64,000 bases of DNA, from NCBI RefSeq assembly GCF_900110855.1, contig NZ_FOFA01000009.1, positions 124,001-188,000 of the forward strand, given 5' to 3'. Below the pieces are notes generated by a model. It was not told the DNA's origin. It did no database searches and saw nothing but the letters and a program-made list of their open reading frames with translations. This stretch comes from Microlunatus flavus (GTDB lineage: Bacteria > Actinomycetota > Actinomycetes > Propionibacteriales > Propionibacteriaceae). Shown one piece after another: positions 21,469-34,085 of the stretch. Positions within the stretch are counted from its first letter, which is position 1; every line of letters starts with the position of its first letter. A program made the translations under genes and the position numbers.

Positions 21469-24055
21469 GATGCGGCCTCTCTTCCGGTGTCGCCGTCGCG
21501 GCGGTGCGCGCGGCCCTCGCCCTGGTCGTCCACGGCGGGGTCGGTGATCGGGTCCGTCGGCATCGCGCGGCGCGGGGCGGCCTCGACGACGTGCGGCTCG
21601 ACCGTCACCGCGACCAGGTCGCCGGGGAGCACCGCGAGGTGCTCGGCGACCGACCGGCCCGGCGCCTTGGCCGGCACCCAGACCGCGCCGTCGACCATGC
21701 CGGGCTCGACCACGAGCGGCAGGGTGAGCTCGCCACGGTCGTTCGTCAGGGTCACATCGGCCTCAACCAGGCCGTCGGCCCCCACCTCGACGCCGTGCGC
21801 GGCGGCGGTCGCGGGACTCAGCCGGGCTACGGCCGGCCGGGCCGTCGCGGCCAGGTACGGCTCGTTGGCCAGCGCGCGGCTGTCGTCGAGGCCCATCCGC
21901 CAGGTCGCCACGACGAGCTCGTCGCGCCCGGGACGGGCCGGCTCGCCGGGACCGAAGGCGGGCACGGCGGCGCGCGCGCCCTCCCAGGGACCGAGCTCGT
22001 CCAGCTCGGCGAGCGCGGCCTCCGGCTTGCGGAAGCCGAGCGGCCGGCCGAGCGCGTCGGCCAGGGCGGCGAGCACCCGCAGGTCGGACATCGCGTTGGG
22101 GGCGTCGAGGACCGCGGGGAACGGACGACGCCGGCCCTCCCAGTCGACGAACGTCCCGCTCCGCTCGGTCATCAGCGACACCGGCAGGACCACGTCGGCC
22201 CGCTCGGTGACCAGCGACGCGCGGGTCTCCAGGCTGACGACGAACCGGGCCCGCTCGAGGCCGTCCAGCGACGCGGCCGGGTCGGCGAGGTCGGTGGGGT
22301 CGACGCCGCCGACGACGAGGGCGGCGAGCTCGCCGTCCGCGGCCGAGACGAGCATCTCGTCGCCGTCGGAACCCTCGTGGCGCGGCATCGAGCCGATCCC
22401 CCAGGTGGAGGCGACGTCGACGCGGGCCGACGGGTCGGCGACGGGACGTCCGCCGGGCAGGAGGTTGGGCAGGCAGCCGGCCTCGACCGCACCGCGGTCG
22501 CCGGCCCGGCGGGGCACCCAGGCCACGCGGGCACCCGTCCGGTCGGCCAGCCGCAGGACCGCGCTGAGCGTCCCGGACAGGCCGGCCGCGCGCTCGCCGA
22601 CGAGGAGCACCGAGCCGGCGTCGAGCGCCACGCCGGTGGCGGCGGACCAGGAGTCGAGCCAGGCCGCCTCCGCACCGGGCACCGTCGGCACCAGCGTCGT
22701 CCCCGCCTTCGCCGCGCCGCGGCTGCGGTAGGGGGCGAGGGTCCAGGAGGCCAGGCCCTGCTTGCGCCACGCCTTGCGCAGGCGCAGGAAGATGGCGCCG
22801 GCCTCCTCCTCGGGCTCGAGGCAGACGAGCAGCACCGACGACGCCGTCTCGAGGTCGCCGTACGTGACGCCGCGCCCGGTCCCCGCGACCGCGGCGGCCA
22901 GGAAGTCGGCCTCCTCCGCGCTGTGCGGGCGGGCGCGGAAGTCGATCGAGTTCGTGCCGAGGACCCCGCGCGCGAACTTGCTGTAGGCGTACGCGTCCTC
23001 GAGCGTGAGCCGGCCGCCCACCAGGACGCCGACCTTCTCGCCGCGGGTGCCCGCGACGGCCTTCTCCAGCCCCTCGGCGGCGACGTCGAGCGCCTCCGGC
23101 CAGGACGCCGGGCGCAGCACGCCGTCCTCACGGACGAGGGGCCTGGTCAGCCGGTCCTCGCCGCGGCCGTACGCGAAGGCGAAGCGGTCCTTGTCGGTGA
23201 TCCACTCCTCGTTGACCTCGGGGTCGTCCCCGGCCTGGCGACGCATGACCTTGCCGCGCCGGTGGTCGACCCGGATCGCCGAGCCGCACGCGTCGTGCTC
23301 GGAGACCGACGGGGTGGAGACGAGGTCGAAGGGACGCGAGCGGAAGCGGTACTCCGCGCTCGTCAGCGCGCCGACCGGGCAGATCTGGATGGTGTTGCCC
23401 GAGAAGTAGGACTGGAACGGCTCGCGCTCGTAGATGCCGACCTGCTGCAGCGCGCCGCGCTCGATGAGGCTAATGAAGGGGTCGCCCGCGACCTGCTCGG
23501 AGAAGCGGGTGCAACGCGCGCAGAGCACGCAGCGCTCGCGGTCGAGCAGGACGTTCGCCGAGATCGCCACCGGCTTGGGGTAGGTCCGTTTGACGTCGGT
23601 GAAGCGGCTCTCGCCGTAGCCGTTGCTCATCGCCTGGTTCTGCAGCGGGCACTCCCCGCCCTTGTCGCAGATCGGGCAGTCGAGCGGGTGGTTGATCAGC
23701 AGGAACTCCATGTTCCCGTGCTGCGCCTTGTCCGCCACCGGCGAGCTCACCTGGGTCTTGACGACCATGCCCTGCGCGACCTCGAGCGTGCAGGAGGCCT
23801 GCGGCTTGGGGATCCCGCGGCCGTTGCCGGCGTCGGGCACCTCGACCAGGCACTGCCGGCAGGCGCCGACCGGGTCGAGCAGCGGGTGGTCGCAGAAGCG
23901 CGGGATCGCGACGCCGATCAGCTCGGCGGCACGGATCACGAGGGTGCCCTTGGGCACGGACACCTCGACGTCGTCGATGGTGAGGGTGACGAGGTCCTCG
24001 CGCGCGGCGAGCCGGCCGGTGTCCGTCGAGCCCGTCGACGGCTTGGCGGTGACGG

Positions 24056-24059
<4 letters not shown>
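21465..24059 (-). CDS. nuoG: NADH-quinone oxidoreductase subunit G
   Basis: Large peripheral subunit, 864 residues. The N-terminal 2Fe-2S ferredoxin domain has [15 protein letters not shown], followed by the cysteine/His 4Fe-4S segment and [13 protein letters not shown], then [10 protein letters not shown]. The rest is the molybdopterin-oxidoreductase-like domain with no cofactor, ending in a dimethyl-sulfoxide-reductase-like C-terminal domain ([18 protein letters not shown]). ATG start overlapping the nuoF stop (ATGA). The Met start is chosen at [10 protein letters not shown], which gives the normal N-terminus; the frame is open well upstream inside nuoF. Confidence 0.95.
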
Positions 24060-25395
<1,336 letters not shown>

Positions 25396-25399
<4 letters not shown>

Positions 25400-26213
25400 T
25401 TCGCCTCCTCGGCGGAGTCGTCTCCGGTCGTGCGGAAGTCGTTTGGGTCCGGCGCGCTCCAGCCGCGCTCGGCGGCGACGCGCAGCCCGAGCTGCGAGGT
25501 GGGGCCGGAGGTGACGCCCTCGTCCGCGCGGCCGTCCGGGAAGCCGGCGAGCACCCGCTCGGCCTGCTGCCAGGTGACGACGCGGGCCCCGCGGGTGGCG
25601 GTGACCTCCTCGCCGGCGCGCAGCGCGTCGACGATCTCGCAGGCGCGCCGCGGCGTGGTCTGGTCGAAGAACTCCCAGTTGACCATCATCACCGGCGCCA
25701 TGTCGCAGGCCGCGTTGCACTCGAGGTGCTCGAGCGTGACCGCCCCGTCCTCGGTGGTCTCGTCGTTGCCGATGCCGAGGTGGTCCTGCAGCCGGGCGTA
25801 GACCTCGTCGCCGCCCATCACCGCGCAGAGCGAGGTGGTGCAGACGCCGACGTGGTACTTCCCGACCGGACGCCGCTTGTACATCGTGTAGAAGGTCGCG
25901 ACGCCCGAGACGTCGGCTGTCGTCAGGCCGAGGATCTCGGCGCACGCCTCGATGCCCGCCGGCGTCACCCGGCCCTCGACGCTCTGCACGAGGTGGAGCA
26001 TCGGCAGCAGGGCCGAGCGCGGCTGCGGGTAGCGGGCCGCGATGCTCGCAAGCTCCTCGCGCACGCCGTCGTCGATCAGGGTGTCGGTCACCGCGTAGTC
26101 GAGGCTGGGCTCGTCGAAGTACGACTTCATCTCGCCGTGCCCCATGGGCTCCTCGGTGTTGCCACCGACGTGCCGGCCGGCGGCGCCGGGACGCGGTTCC
26201 AAGAGCTCGGGCA

Positions 26214-26214
<1 letters not shown>
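25396..26214 (-). CDS. nuoE: NADH-quinone oxidoreductase subunit E
   Basis: Peripheral 2Fe-2S subunit, 272 residues as annotated. Cluster ligands are Cys125 and Cys130 (GVCTTSLC) and Cys166 and Cys170 (CNAAC), in the thioredoxin-like fold. The GTG at 26214 shares one base with the nuoD TAG (TAGTG) and has GGGAGGGG about 12 bases upstream. An ATG at 26145, with GAGGAG three bases upstream, is a real alternative and would shorten the protein by 23 residues without touching conserved sequence. Confidence 0.94.
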
Positions 26215-27620
<1,406 letters not shown>

Positions 27621-27666
27621 GTGTAGCTACCCTCCTCGCCGGAGTGGCTGGAAGTCGCTCCGCTCC

Positions 27667-28581
27667 TCATGAATATGTCCTGCGCTGGTCCGGCGGCGGC
27701 ACGGAGGCACCGTGGTACTCCACGTCGATGCCGCCGAGCGGGTAGTCCTTGCGCTGCGGGTGCCCGGGCCAGTCGTCGGGCATCAGGATGCGCGTCAGAG
27801 CGGGATGGCCGTCGAAGACGATCCCGAACATGTCGTACGTCTCGCGCTCGTGCCAGTCGGCGCCCGGGTAGGTGGGCACGACCGACGGGATGTGCGGGTC
27901 GGCGTCGGGGACGCTGACCTCGAGCCGGATGCGGCGGTTGTAGGTCATCGACTGCAGGTGGTAGACCGCGTGCAGCTCGCGCCCGGCGTCGCCCGGGTAG
28001 TGCACGCCGGACACGCTGCTGCAGAACTCGAAGCGCAGGTGCGGGTCGTCGCGCAGGTGCCGCGCCAGCGTCGCGAGCTGGGAGCGCACCACGTGGAAGG
28101 TGATCTCGCCGCGGTGCACGACGACCTTCTCGATGATGTCGCTCGAGTTGGGCGAGAGCGCCGTCATGCGCTCGTGGACCTCGTCCCACCAGCCCCCGTA
28201 CGGCGGCTGGCCGGCGGCCGGGAAGTCGATGACCCGCGACAGGCCGCCGTAGCCGGAGGTGTCGCCGCTGCCCTTGACGCCGAACATGCCGTGCTGGACG
28301 CGGAGCACCTCGGTGTCGCGCTGGGTGGTCGCGACCGCGGTCTCGCCCTGCTCGACCTGCTCGGTCTCCGCCCGGTCCTCGGCGGCGTCGGTCGAGGCCG
28401 TGCTGACGGGCGTGGCCGAACCGGTCTTCGAGCCGGCCTCGGTGCCGCGGTCGGGCGCGGACTCCCCCTCCGGGACGGCGCCCTTGACGGGGGCGTTCGC
28501 GTCGGACTCGCCCGTCACCTTCTCCGCCTGGGCGGCGTCGGAGGTCGCCTTGGCGTTGTCGGCGTTGGTCGGTCCGCTCAC
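27667..28581 (-). CDS. nuoC: NADH-quinone oxidoreductase subunit C with acidic N-terminal extension
   Basis: 30-kDa subunit, 304 residues. The conserved core begins near residue 91 ([10 protein letters not shown]) and includes [14 protein letters not shown] and [16 protein letters not shown]. Residues 1-88 are low-complexity Ala/Glu/Thr/Ser sequence with no homology signal I recognise. The GTG overlaps the nuoB stop by four bases, supporting this start and hence the extension as translated sequence. Confidence 0.94.
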   Translation of the reverse strand: MSGPTNADNAKATSDAAQAEKVTGESDANAPVKGAVPEGESAPDRGTEAGSKTGSATPVSTASTDAAEDRAETEQVEQGETAVATTQRDTEVLRVQHGMFGVKGSGDTSGYGGLSRVIDFPAAGQPPYGGWWDEVHERMTALSPNSSDIIEKVVVHRGEITFHVVRSQLATLARHLRDDPHLRFEFCSSVSGVHYPGDAGRELHAVYHLQSMTYNRRIRLEVSVPDADPHIPSVVPTYPGADWHERETYDMFGIVFDGHPALTRILMPDDWPGHPQRKDYPLGGIDVEYHGASVPPPDQRRTYS

Positions 28582-29132
28582 CGCAGCAGGCCCGTCCGCT
28601 CGAGGTTCGCGGGCGCCTCGAGCGCACGCTGCTCGGCCTCCTCGGCGGCCTCGACCGCGTGGTGGCCGACCGGGGTGTGGCGGACCTTGTCGCGCAGCTT
28701 GAACATCGCGTCGATGAGCATCTCCGGGCGCGGCGGGCACCCGGGCAGGTACATGTCGACCGGCACGACGTGGTCGACGCCCTGGACGATCGCGTAGTTG
28801 TTGAACATCCCACCCGTGCTCGCGCACACGCCCATCGCCAGGACCCACTTCGGGTTGGGCATCTGGTCGTAGATCTGGCGCAGGACCGGCGCCATCTTCT
28901 GGCTCACCCGGCCCGCGACGATCATCAGGTCGGCCTGGCGCGGCGAGGCGCGGAAGACCTCCTGGCCCCAGCGCCCGGAGTCGTAGCGGGGCGCGCCGTA
29001 CGTCATCATCTCGATCGCGCAGCAGGCCAGGCCGAACGTCGCCGGCCAGAAGGACGCGCTGCGCATGTAGCCGAAGATGTTCTCGACGCTGGTCAGCAGC
29101 ACGCCGGTCGGCAGCTGTTCCTCGACACCCAT
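28578..29132 (-). CDS. nuoB: NADH-quinone oxidoreductase subunit B
   Basis: Carries cluster N2, the last electron donor to quinone, 184 residues. Ligands Cys37, Cys38, Cys103 and Cys132 are present ([24 protein letters not shown]). ATG start, 12 bp after the nuoA stop. Confidence 0.97.
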   Translation of the reverse strand: MGVEEQLPTGVLLTSVENIFGYMRSASFWPATFGLACCAIEMMTYGAPRYDSGRWGQEVFRASPRQADLMIVAGRVSQKMAPVLRQIYDQMPNPKWVLAMGVCASTGGMFNNYAIVQGVDHVVPVDMYLPGCPPRPEMLIDAMFKLRDKVRHTPVGHHAVEAAEEAEQRALEAPANLERTGLLR

Positions 29133-29144
29133 GTCAGTTCTCCC

Positions 29145-29504
29145 CTAATCCCACTCGAGCCCGCCGCGGCGGAGCACGTAGAAGTACGCGACGAAGACGG
29201 TGACGATGAACAGCACCATCTCGACCAGCGCGAACGTCCCCATCAGGTCGAAGCTCACGGCCCACGGGTAGAGGAAGACGATCTCGATGTCGAAGACGAT
29301 GAAGAGCATCGCGGTGATGTAGTACTTCACCGGGAACCGGCCGCCGCCGACCGGCTGCGGCGTGGGCTCGATGCCGCACTCGTAGGAGTCGTACTTGGCC
29401 CGGTTGTAGCGGCTCGGTCCGACCAGCAGGCTCGTGATGATCGTGACGGCCACGAAGCCCGTCGAGATGATCAGCAGGATGACGATGCCGAGGTAGCCGC
29501 TCAC
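29145..29504 (-). CDS. nuoA: NADH-quinone oxidoreductase subunit A
   Basis: Three-helix membrane subunit, 119 residues, first gene of the operon. The conserved YECGIEPTPQPVG loop bearing the redox-sensitive Cys and FDIEIVFLYPWAV are present. GTG start with GGAGG upstream. The promoter should lie in the divergent region up to 29776. Confidence 0.96.
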   Translation of the reverse strand: MSGYLGIVILLIISTGFVAVTIITSLLVGPSRYNRAKYDSYECGIEPTPQPVGGGRFPVKYYITAMLFIVFDIEIVFLYPWAVSFDLMGTFALVEMVLFIVTVFVAYFYVLRRGGLEWD

Positions 29505-29599
29505 GGGCGCACCTCCGTCCACGGGCACGGCGTCGCCACGCCCTTCGGGGCGGTCAGAACGGCCACGTTCCCTCCTGCGCTGGAGTCCCGGACAGGTGC

Positions 29600-29617
29600 T
29601 CGTGAATTTCTTCACGA
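29600..29617. promoter_or_regulatory. CRP/FNR-type palindrome in the nuoA/reductase divergent region
   Basis: TCGTGAA and TTCACGA arms separated by TTTC give CGTGA-N6-TCACG, one base per half away from the CRP/GlxR consensus TGTGA-N6-TCACA. It sits about 100 bp upstream of nuoA and 160 bp upstream of the reductase gene. Binding is inferred from the pattern alone. Confidence 0.45.
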
Positions 29618-29776
29618 AGTCCGCAGACACCATACGACTCCTCGTGCGCGGCGCAAACAGCGCCACGACCAGGGGAAACGGTCTGAATTACGCAACGCGT
29701 ACCGTGCGAAAAGCAACGGCGGCCGGGCCGTCGGGCTGGGGGCGGCTGGCACACTTCCTGCCGTGGTGGGAGTCCG

Positions 29777-31012
29777 GTGAGCGAGCGCTCGCTCAGGGCC
29801 GAGGTGCTGGTCGTCGGCGCCGGGCCGGCGGGTTCGTCGGCCGCGGCCTGGGCCGCCCGGCGGGGCCTGGACGTGCTCCTGGCCGACGCCGCCCACTTCC
29901 CGCGCGACAAGGCCTGCGGCGACGGCCTGACGCCGCGCGCCATGGCCGAGCTCGACCGCCTGGGGCTCGGCGCCTGGGCGCGGGAGCGCGTGACCAACCG
30001 CGGGCTGCGGGCGCACGGGTTCGGCCAGGTGCTCGAGCTGCCCTGGCCCGGCGGGCACCTGCCCGACCACGGGTCGGCCGTGCCGCGCACCGAGCTCGAC
30101 GACCGCGTACGGCAGGTGGCCGAGTCCTCCGGCGCCCGGATGCTGCTCGGCGCCCGGGCCGTGGACGTCGTCCGGGAGGGCGACCGCGTCGGCGCCGTCG
30201 TCCTCGACACCGCGGACGGCCGCGTCGAGGTCCGCTGCCGCTGGCTCGTCGTCGCCGACGGCGTCCGTTCGCCGCTCGGGCGGCTGCTCGGACGGAGCTG
30301 GCACCGCGAGACCGCGTACGGGGTCGCCGCGCGCGGGTACGTCGACACGGGCCGTGACGACGAGTGGATCTCCTCGCACCTCGAGCTGCGCGGCGAGCAG
30401 GGCGAGCTGCTGTCGGGCTACGGCTGGCTGTTCCCGCTCGGGGCGGGACGGATGAACGTCGGCGTCGGCACCCTCGCCACCGCCCGCCGGCCGGCGAACG
30501 TCTCCCTCAAGCCGCTGATGCGCTACTACGCGGACTCGCGGCGCGAGGAGTTCGCGCTGGAGGGCGACGTACGCGAGCCGTCGTCGGCGCTGCTGCCCAT
30601 GGGCGGCGCGGTGAGCGGGGTCGCGGGGCCGAACTGGCTGCTGGTAGGCGACGCCGCCGCCTGCGTGAACCCGCTCAACGGCGAGGGCATCGACTACGGG
30701 CTCGAGACGGGACGGTTCGCGGCCGACCTCATCGGTGCCGGCGGCGACCTCGAGCGGGCCTGGCCGGCGCTGCTGCGGCGGCACTACGGGACCTCGTTCG
30801 CCATCGCCCGTCGGCTGGCCGGCCTCATCACCGTGCCCGGCCTGCTCAGCACGCTGGGCCCGGTCGGGATGCGCTCGCGGGTCCTCATGACCGTGGCGCT
30901 GCGGGTGATGGGCAACCTGGTCACCGAGGAGGACCGCGACCTCGTGGCGCGGACCTGGCGCACGGCCGGGCGGGTCACGGTCGCGTTCGAGGACCGCCCG
31001 CCCTTCTCCTGA
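29777..31012 (+). CDS. Geranylgeranyl-reductase-family flavoprotein (MenJ-like menaquinone reductase)
   Basis: FAD-dependent isoprenoid reductase, 411 residues. The dinucleotide fold [19 protein letters not shown] starts near residue 10, followed by KACGDGLTPRAM, and the second FAD motif LVGDAAACVNPLNGEGIDYGLETG near residues 290-315. In mycobacteria MenJ saturates one isoprene unit of menaquinone; placement divergent to nuo makes that role more likely than archaeal-type lipid reduction or chlorophyll synthesis. GTG start with GGTGGGAG upstream. Confidence 0.87.
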   Translation: MSERSLRAEVLVVGAGPAGSSAAAWAARRGLDVLLADAAHFPRDKACGDGLTPRAMAELDRLGLGAWARERVTNRGLRAHGFGQVLELPWPGGHLPDHGSAVPRTELDDRVRQVAESSGARMLLGARAVDVVREGDRVGAVVLDTADGRVEVRCRWLVVADGVRSPLGRLLGRSWHRETAYGVAARGYVDTGRDDEWISSHLELRGEQGELLSGYGWLFPLGAGRMNVGVGTLATARRPANVSLKPLMRYYADSRREEFALEGDVREPSSALLPMGGAVSGVAGPNWLLVGDAAACVNPLNGEGIDYGLETGRFAADLIGAGGDLERAWPALLRRHYGTSFAIARRLAGLITVPGLLSTLGPVGMRSRVLMTVALRVMGNLVTEEDRDLVARTWRTAGRVTVAFEDRPPFS

Positions 31013-31029
31013 GGGCCCTGCAGACGTGA

Positions 31030-31079
31030 CGAGAGTCAGCGACTGCCTGCTCGGGGGTTCAGGTAGCCGCTGACTCTCG
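31030..31079. terminator. Hairpin downstream of the reductase gene
   Basis: CGAGAGTCAGCG (31030-31041) pairs with CGCTGACTCTCG (31068-31079), with further pairing of CTGCCTG and CAGGTAG inside. Located 17 bases after the stop codon, no U-tract. Rho-independent-like terminator inferred. Confidence 0.65.
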
Positions 31080-31230
31080 ACCCCTTCATCGCCGGCCGGG
31101 TCGCGGTCGTTACACCTCGCACTGGTTTTTCCCGCTCGACGGCCACGGAGGCCCCTGTGGGACTCCGTCGGGCCGTCGAGTGGGCGAGAAGCGGCGAGCT
31201 CCCGTCTTCGGTGCTCGGTTGCTCAGGACC

Positions 31231-31250
31231 GACTACTCGTGCGAGAGTAC
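31231..31250. promoter_or_regulatory. Imperfect palindrome just upstream of padR
   Basis: ACTACTCGTGCGAGAGTACT reads as an imperfect palindrome immediately before the start codon, where an autoregulatory PadR operator overlapping the -10 would be expected. Inference from position and symmetry. Confidence 0.4.
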
Positions 31251-31254
31251 TTGC

Positions 31255-31878
31255 GTGTCCTCCATCCGGCTGTACATCCTCGACGCGCTCGCGCGCCGCG
31301 GGGACATGCACGGCCACCAGCTGCGGCTGCTGGCCGAGCAGGAGCACGTGCACCTGTGGACCGACTTCTCCGTCGGGGCGCTGTACGGCGCGCTGAAGCG
31401 GCTCGCGGCCGAGGGCCTGCTGGCCGAGGTCCGCACCGAGCGTGAGGGCGGCTACCCCGAACGGCAGGTGTACGGCATCACCGACGCCGGCCGGGCCGTG
31501 CTGGGCGAGCTGCACCGCCAGCACCTCGAGCAGGTGGCCTTCAAGCCCGACCCCTTCGACCTGGCGCTCAGCCGCCCGGACCCGACGCGGCTCGACGACC
31601 TGTCCGACGCGCTCGAGGTGCGCCTGAGCACCCTGCGCCGCCTGCTCGCGGACACCGAGCACCAGAACGCCCGCGCGAAGCCGTACCTCTCCCTCGGCGA
31701 GACCCACGCCCTCCTGCACCGCGAGCACCGGCTGCGCGCCGAGCTCGCCTGGCACGAGGAGCTGGCCGCCGCCCTGCCCGACGTCGTCGCCGACGAACGG
31801 GCCCGGGCACTGACGCCCGAACCCCTGCCCACCGCTCCACCCGCGAAGACGCTCAACCAGAAGGACCCGCATGACTGA
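31255..31878 (+). CDS. PadR family transcriptional regulator
   Basis: 207 residues. N-terminal winged helix (SIRLYILDALARRGDMHGHQL, then SVGALYGALKRLAAEGLL and the wing ERQVYGITDAGR), followed by the Vir_act_alpha_C-type helical dimerisation region. PadR proteins of this class usually repress the adjacent multidrug exporter and are released by ligand. Its 3' end overlaps the exporter gene by eight bases, so the two are coupled. The GTG start has no ribosome-binding site and lies a few bases after GAGAGTACT, suggesting a leaderless message; an upstream frame to 31180 adds only non-conserved residues. Confidence 0.88.
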   Translation: MSSIRLYILDALARRGDMHGHQLRLLAEQEHVHLWTDFSVGALYGALKRLAAEGLLAEVRTEREGGYPERQVYGITDAGRAVLGELHRQHLEQVAFKPDPFDLALSRPDPTRLDDLSDALEVRLSTLRRLLADTEHQNARAKPYLSLGETHALLHREHRLRAELAWHEELAAALPDVVADERARALTPEPLPTAPPAKTLNQKDPHD

Positions 31879-33412
31879 GCACACCGCCGCCCGCGCGGCG
31901 ACCACCGTCCCGGGCGGCCCGCCGCCCGTCACCGTCCCCCGCGAGGCCTGGCGCGCGCTGATCGTGCTGCTGGCGGGCATGTTCATCGCCCTGCTCGACA
32001 CCACGATCGTCAACGTCGCGCTGCCGACCATCCGGACGAGCCTCGACGCCTCCGAGGCGACGCTGTCGTGGATCATCTCCGGCTACGCGCTGGCCTTCGG
32101 CCTGGCGCTGATCCCGGCCGGCCGGGTCGGGGACCGCATCGGCCACAAGTGGGTGTTCTTCACCGGCATCGCCCTCTTCACGATCGCCAGCGCGGCCTGC
32201 GGTCTGGCGCAGTCCGACACCCAGCTCGTCGTCTTCCGCGTCGTGCAGGGCCTGGCCGGCGGCATCTTCGTGCCCGCCGTGACCGCCTTCATCCAGCTGC
32301 TGTTCCCGGGCCGGGCGCGCGGCAAGGCCTTCGCCGTGATGGGCGCCGTCATCGGCGTCTCGTCCGCGCTCGGCCCGATCGTCGGCGGCCTGATCATCCA
32401 GGCCTTCGGCGAGACGAGCGGCTGGCGCCTGGTCTTCGGCGTCAACCTGCCGATCGGCGTCGCCACCCTCGTCGCCGCCGCGCTGCTGCTCCCGAAGCGC
32501 TCGAGCGACCAGCCGGTCGTCCGGGCGGGCATCGACTGGCTCGGCCTGGTGCTCCTCACCGTCGGCCTCGTCGCCGTGCTCGTCCCCCTCATCGAGGGCC
32601 AGGACAAGGGCTGGCCGACGTGGACGTACGTCACCCTCGCAGCCGGCGTCGTCGTGCTCGTGCTCTTCGCCCTGTGGGAGGTCGCGTACACCCGCCGTGG
32701 CGCGAGCCCGCTGGTGCCGCCGCACCTGTTCAGCCACGCCTCGTTCACCGGCGGCGTCGTGCTGGCGCTGGTCTACTTCGCCGCGTTCACGAGCATCTTC
32801 TTCACCCTGTCGATCCTGTGGCAGAGCGGGCTCGGCCACACCGCGCTCGAGTCGGGCGTCGTCTCGATCCCCTTCGCGATCGGCAGCATCATCGCGTCGT
32901 CCCAGAGCAACCAGCTGGCCCAGCGCCTCGGCCGTACGGTCCTCGTGGTCGGCACTGCCCTGGTCACCGTCGGCCTGGTCTGGGTGTGGCTGCTGCTGCG
33001 CTCGGCCGACCCGGCGACCCTCACCCACTGGGACCTGCTGCTGCCGCTGTTCATCGCGGGCCTCGGGAACGGGGCGTTCATCGCCCCGAACGCGCAGTTC
33101 ATCATCGCGACGGTCGACCGTTCCGAGGCCGGCGCCGCGAGCGGCGTGGTCTCGACGGTGCAGCGGGTCGGCAGCGCCGTGGGCATCGCGATCATCGGCA
33201 GCGTGTTCTTCGGCTCCCTGGTCATCACAGGTCCCGACACGGTCGCCACGGGCTTCACCTCCGCGGCGGGCGACGCCATGGGCGTGAGCGCCGCGTTCAG
33301 CGTCGTGGCCCTGCTCCTGGTGTTCGTCCTGCCGAAGCGCACGGGCGGACCGGCCGCGCCGACGCCGCGCCGGGCGGCGCCCGAGACCGAGGTGGCCCAG
33401 ACCACCGCGTGA
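31871..33412 (+). CDS. MFS multidrug exporter, DHA2 (14-helix) family
   Basis: Proton-coupled drug efflux pump, 513 residues with about 14 helices. Motif D1-type LLDTTIVNVALPTI is in helix 1, motif A GRVGDRIGHKW in the loop between helices 2 and 3, and motif C-like GPIVGGLII in helix 5. It resembles EmrB/QacA-type exporters. ATG start inside the end of the PadR gene (ATGACTGA overlap). Substrates unknown. Confidence 0.92.
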   Translation: MTEHTAARAATTVPGGPPPVTVPREAWRALIVLLAGMFIALLDTTIVNVALPTIRTSLDASEATLSWIISGYALAFGLALIPAGRVGDRIGHKWVFFTGIALFTIASAACGLAQSDTQLVVFRVVQGLAGGIFVPAVTAFIQLLFPGRARGKAFAVMGAVIGVSSALGPIVGGLIIQAFGETSGWRLVFGVNLPIGVATLVAAALLLPKRSSDQPVVRAGIDWLGLVLLTVGLVAVLVPLIEGQDKGWPTWTYVTLAAGVVVLVLFALWEVAYTRRGASPLVPPHLFSHASFTGGVVLALVYFAAFTSIFFTLSILWQSGLGHTALESGVVSIPFAIGSIIASSQSNQLAQRLGRTVLVVGTALVTVGLVWVWLLLRSADPATLTHWDLLLPLFIAGLGNGAFIAPNAQFIIATVDRSEAGAASGVVSTVQRVGSAVGIAIIGSVFFGSLVITGPDTVATGFTSAAGDAMGVSAAFSVVALLLVFVLPKRTGGPAAPTPRRAAPETEVAQTTA

Positions 33413-33490
33413 CACCGTCACCGGCACGCCGACCTCGTGGAACGCGTGCTGGGCGTCCGTCGGTACTTCCTGCCGGCGCGGCCTGAACAA

Positions 33491-33538
33491 GATTGGAGCG
33501 GATCCGGCCGCGACTACGCGGTCGGATCCGCTCCGATC
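33491..33538. terminator. 22-bp hairpin whose loop holds the mobA-like stop codon
   Basis: Arms 33491-33512 and 33517-33538 pair fully apart from two positions that become G-U pairs in one RNA strand, around an ACTA loop. The loop contains the TAG of the minus-strand MobA-like gene (33514-33516). It lies between converging genes and probably terminates both. Confidence 0.7.
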
Positions 33539-34083
33539 TCCGCAAGGTCCGTCGGGACGTCGACGTCGCGCAGGGCCGCGGCACCCACGAGGACCCGGAC
33601 GGGCGCCAGCGGTTGCAGCAGACGCCGCGGGGACAGCCCCGCACCGTCCCCCGCCGCCTCCAGGAACCGTGCCCCGCCGGTGCGCGTGAGCGCGAGCTGC
33701 AGCGGGAACACCTGACCGTCGGCGCCCACGGCCACCGCCAGGTCGGCCGGGTCGAGGGCGTCGAGCAGGAGCCGTACGCCGGCGCCGGCCGCCGGGGCGT
33801 CGCCCGGCAGGGTCACGACCCGCTCGGCGCCCGCGTCGAGGGCTGCGCGGATCCCGGCGACGAGCCCGGCCGCCGGCCCGCCGCCCGGAGGTTCCTCGCG
33901 CACGAGCGTGACCTCACGGCCGACGTCCCGGGGAGGCCCTACGACCACGACCGGCAGCTCCGGCGGCAGCGAGTCGAGCGTCGTGGCCAGCAGCGTCCGG
34001 CCGTCGAGGTCGGCGGCGAGCTTGTCGCGGCCGAACCGTCGCGACTCCCCGCCGGCGAGGACGACGGCGACGGTGCGCGACAC
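33514..34083 (-). CDS. MobA-like nucleotidyltransferase (molybdenum cofactor guanylyltransferase family)
   Basis: 189 residues with the MobA/GT-A signature VVLAGGESRRFGRDKL at residues 7-22 and the metal-binding LPGDAP. MobA attaches GMP to molybdopterin; related MobA-like proteins transfer other nucleotides, and no other molybdenum-cofactor gene is in the window. The GTG start lies two bases after the isochorismate synthase stop, so they are cotranscribed. The last codons form one arm of a strong hairpin. Confidence 0.8.
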   Translation of the reverse strand: MSRTVAVVLAGGESRRFGRDKLAADLDGRTLLATTLDSLPPELPVVVVGPPRDVGREVTLVREEPPGGGPAAGLVAGIRAALDAGAERVVTLPGDAPAAGAGVRLLLDALDPADLAVAVGADGQVFPLQLALTRTGGARFLEAAGDGAGLSPRRLLQPLAPVRVLVGAAALRDVDVPTDLAEIGADPTA

Positions 34084-34085
34084 CG

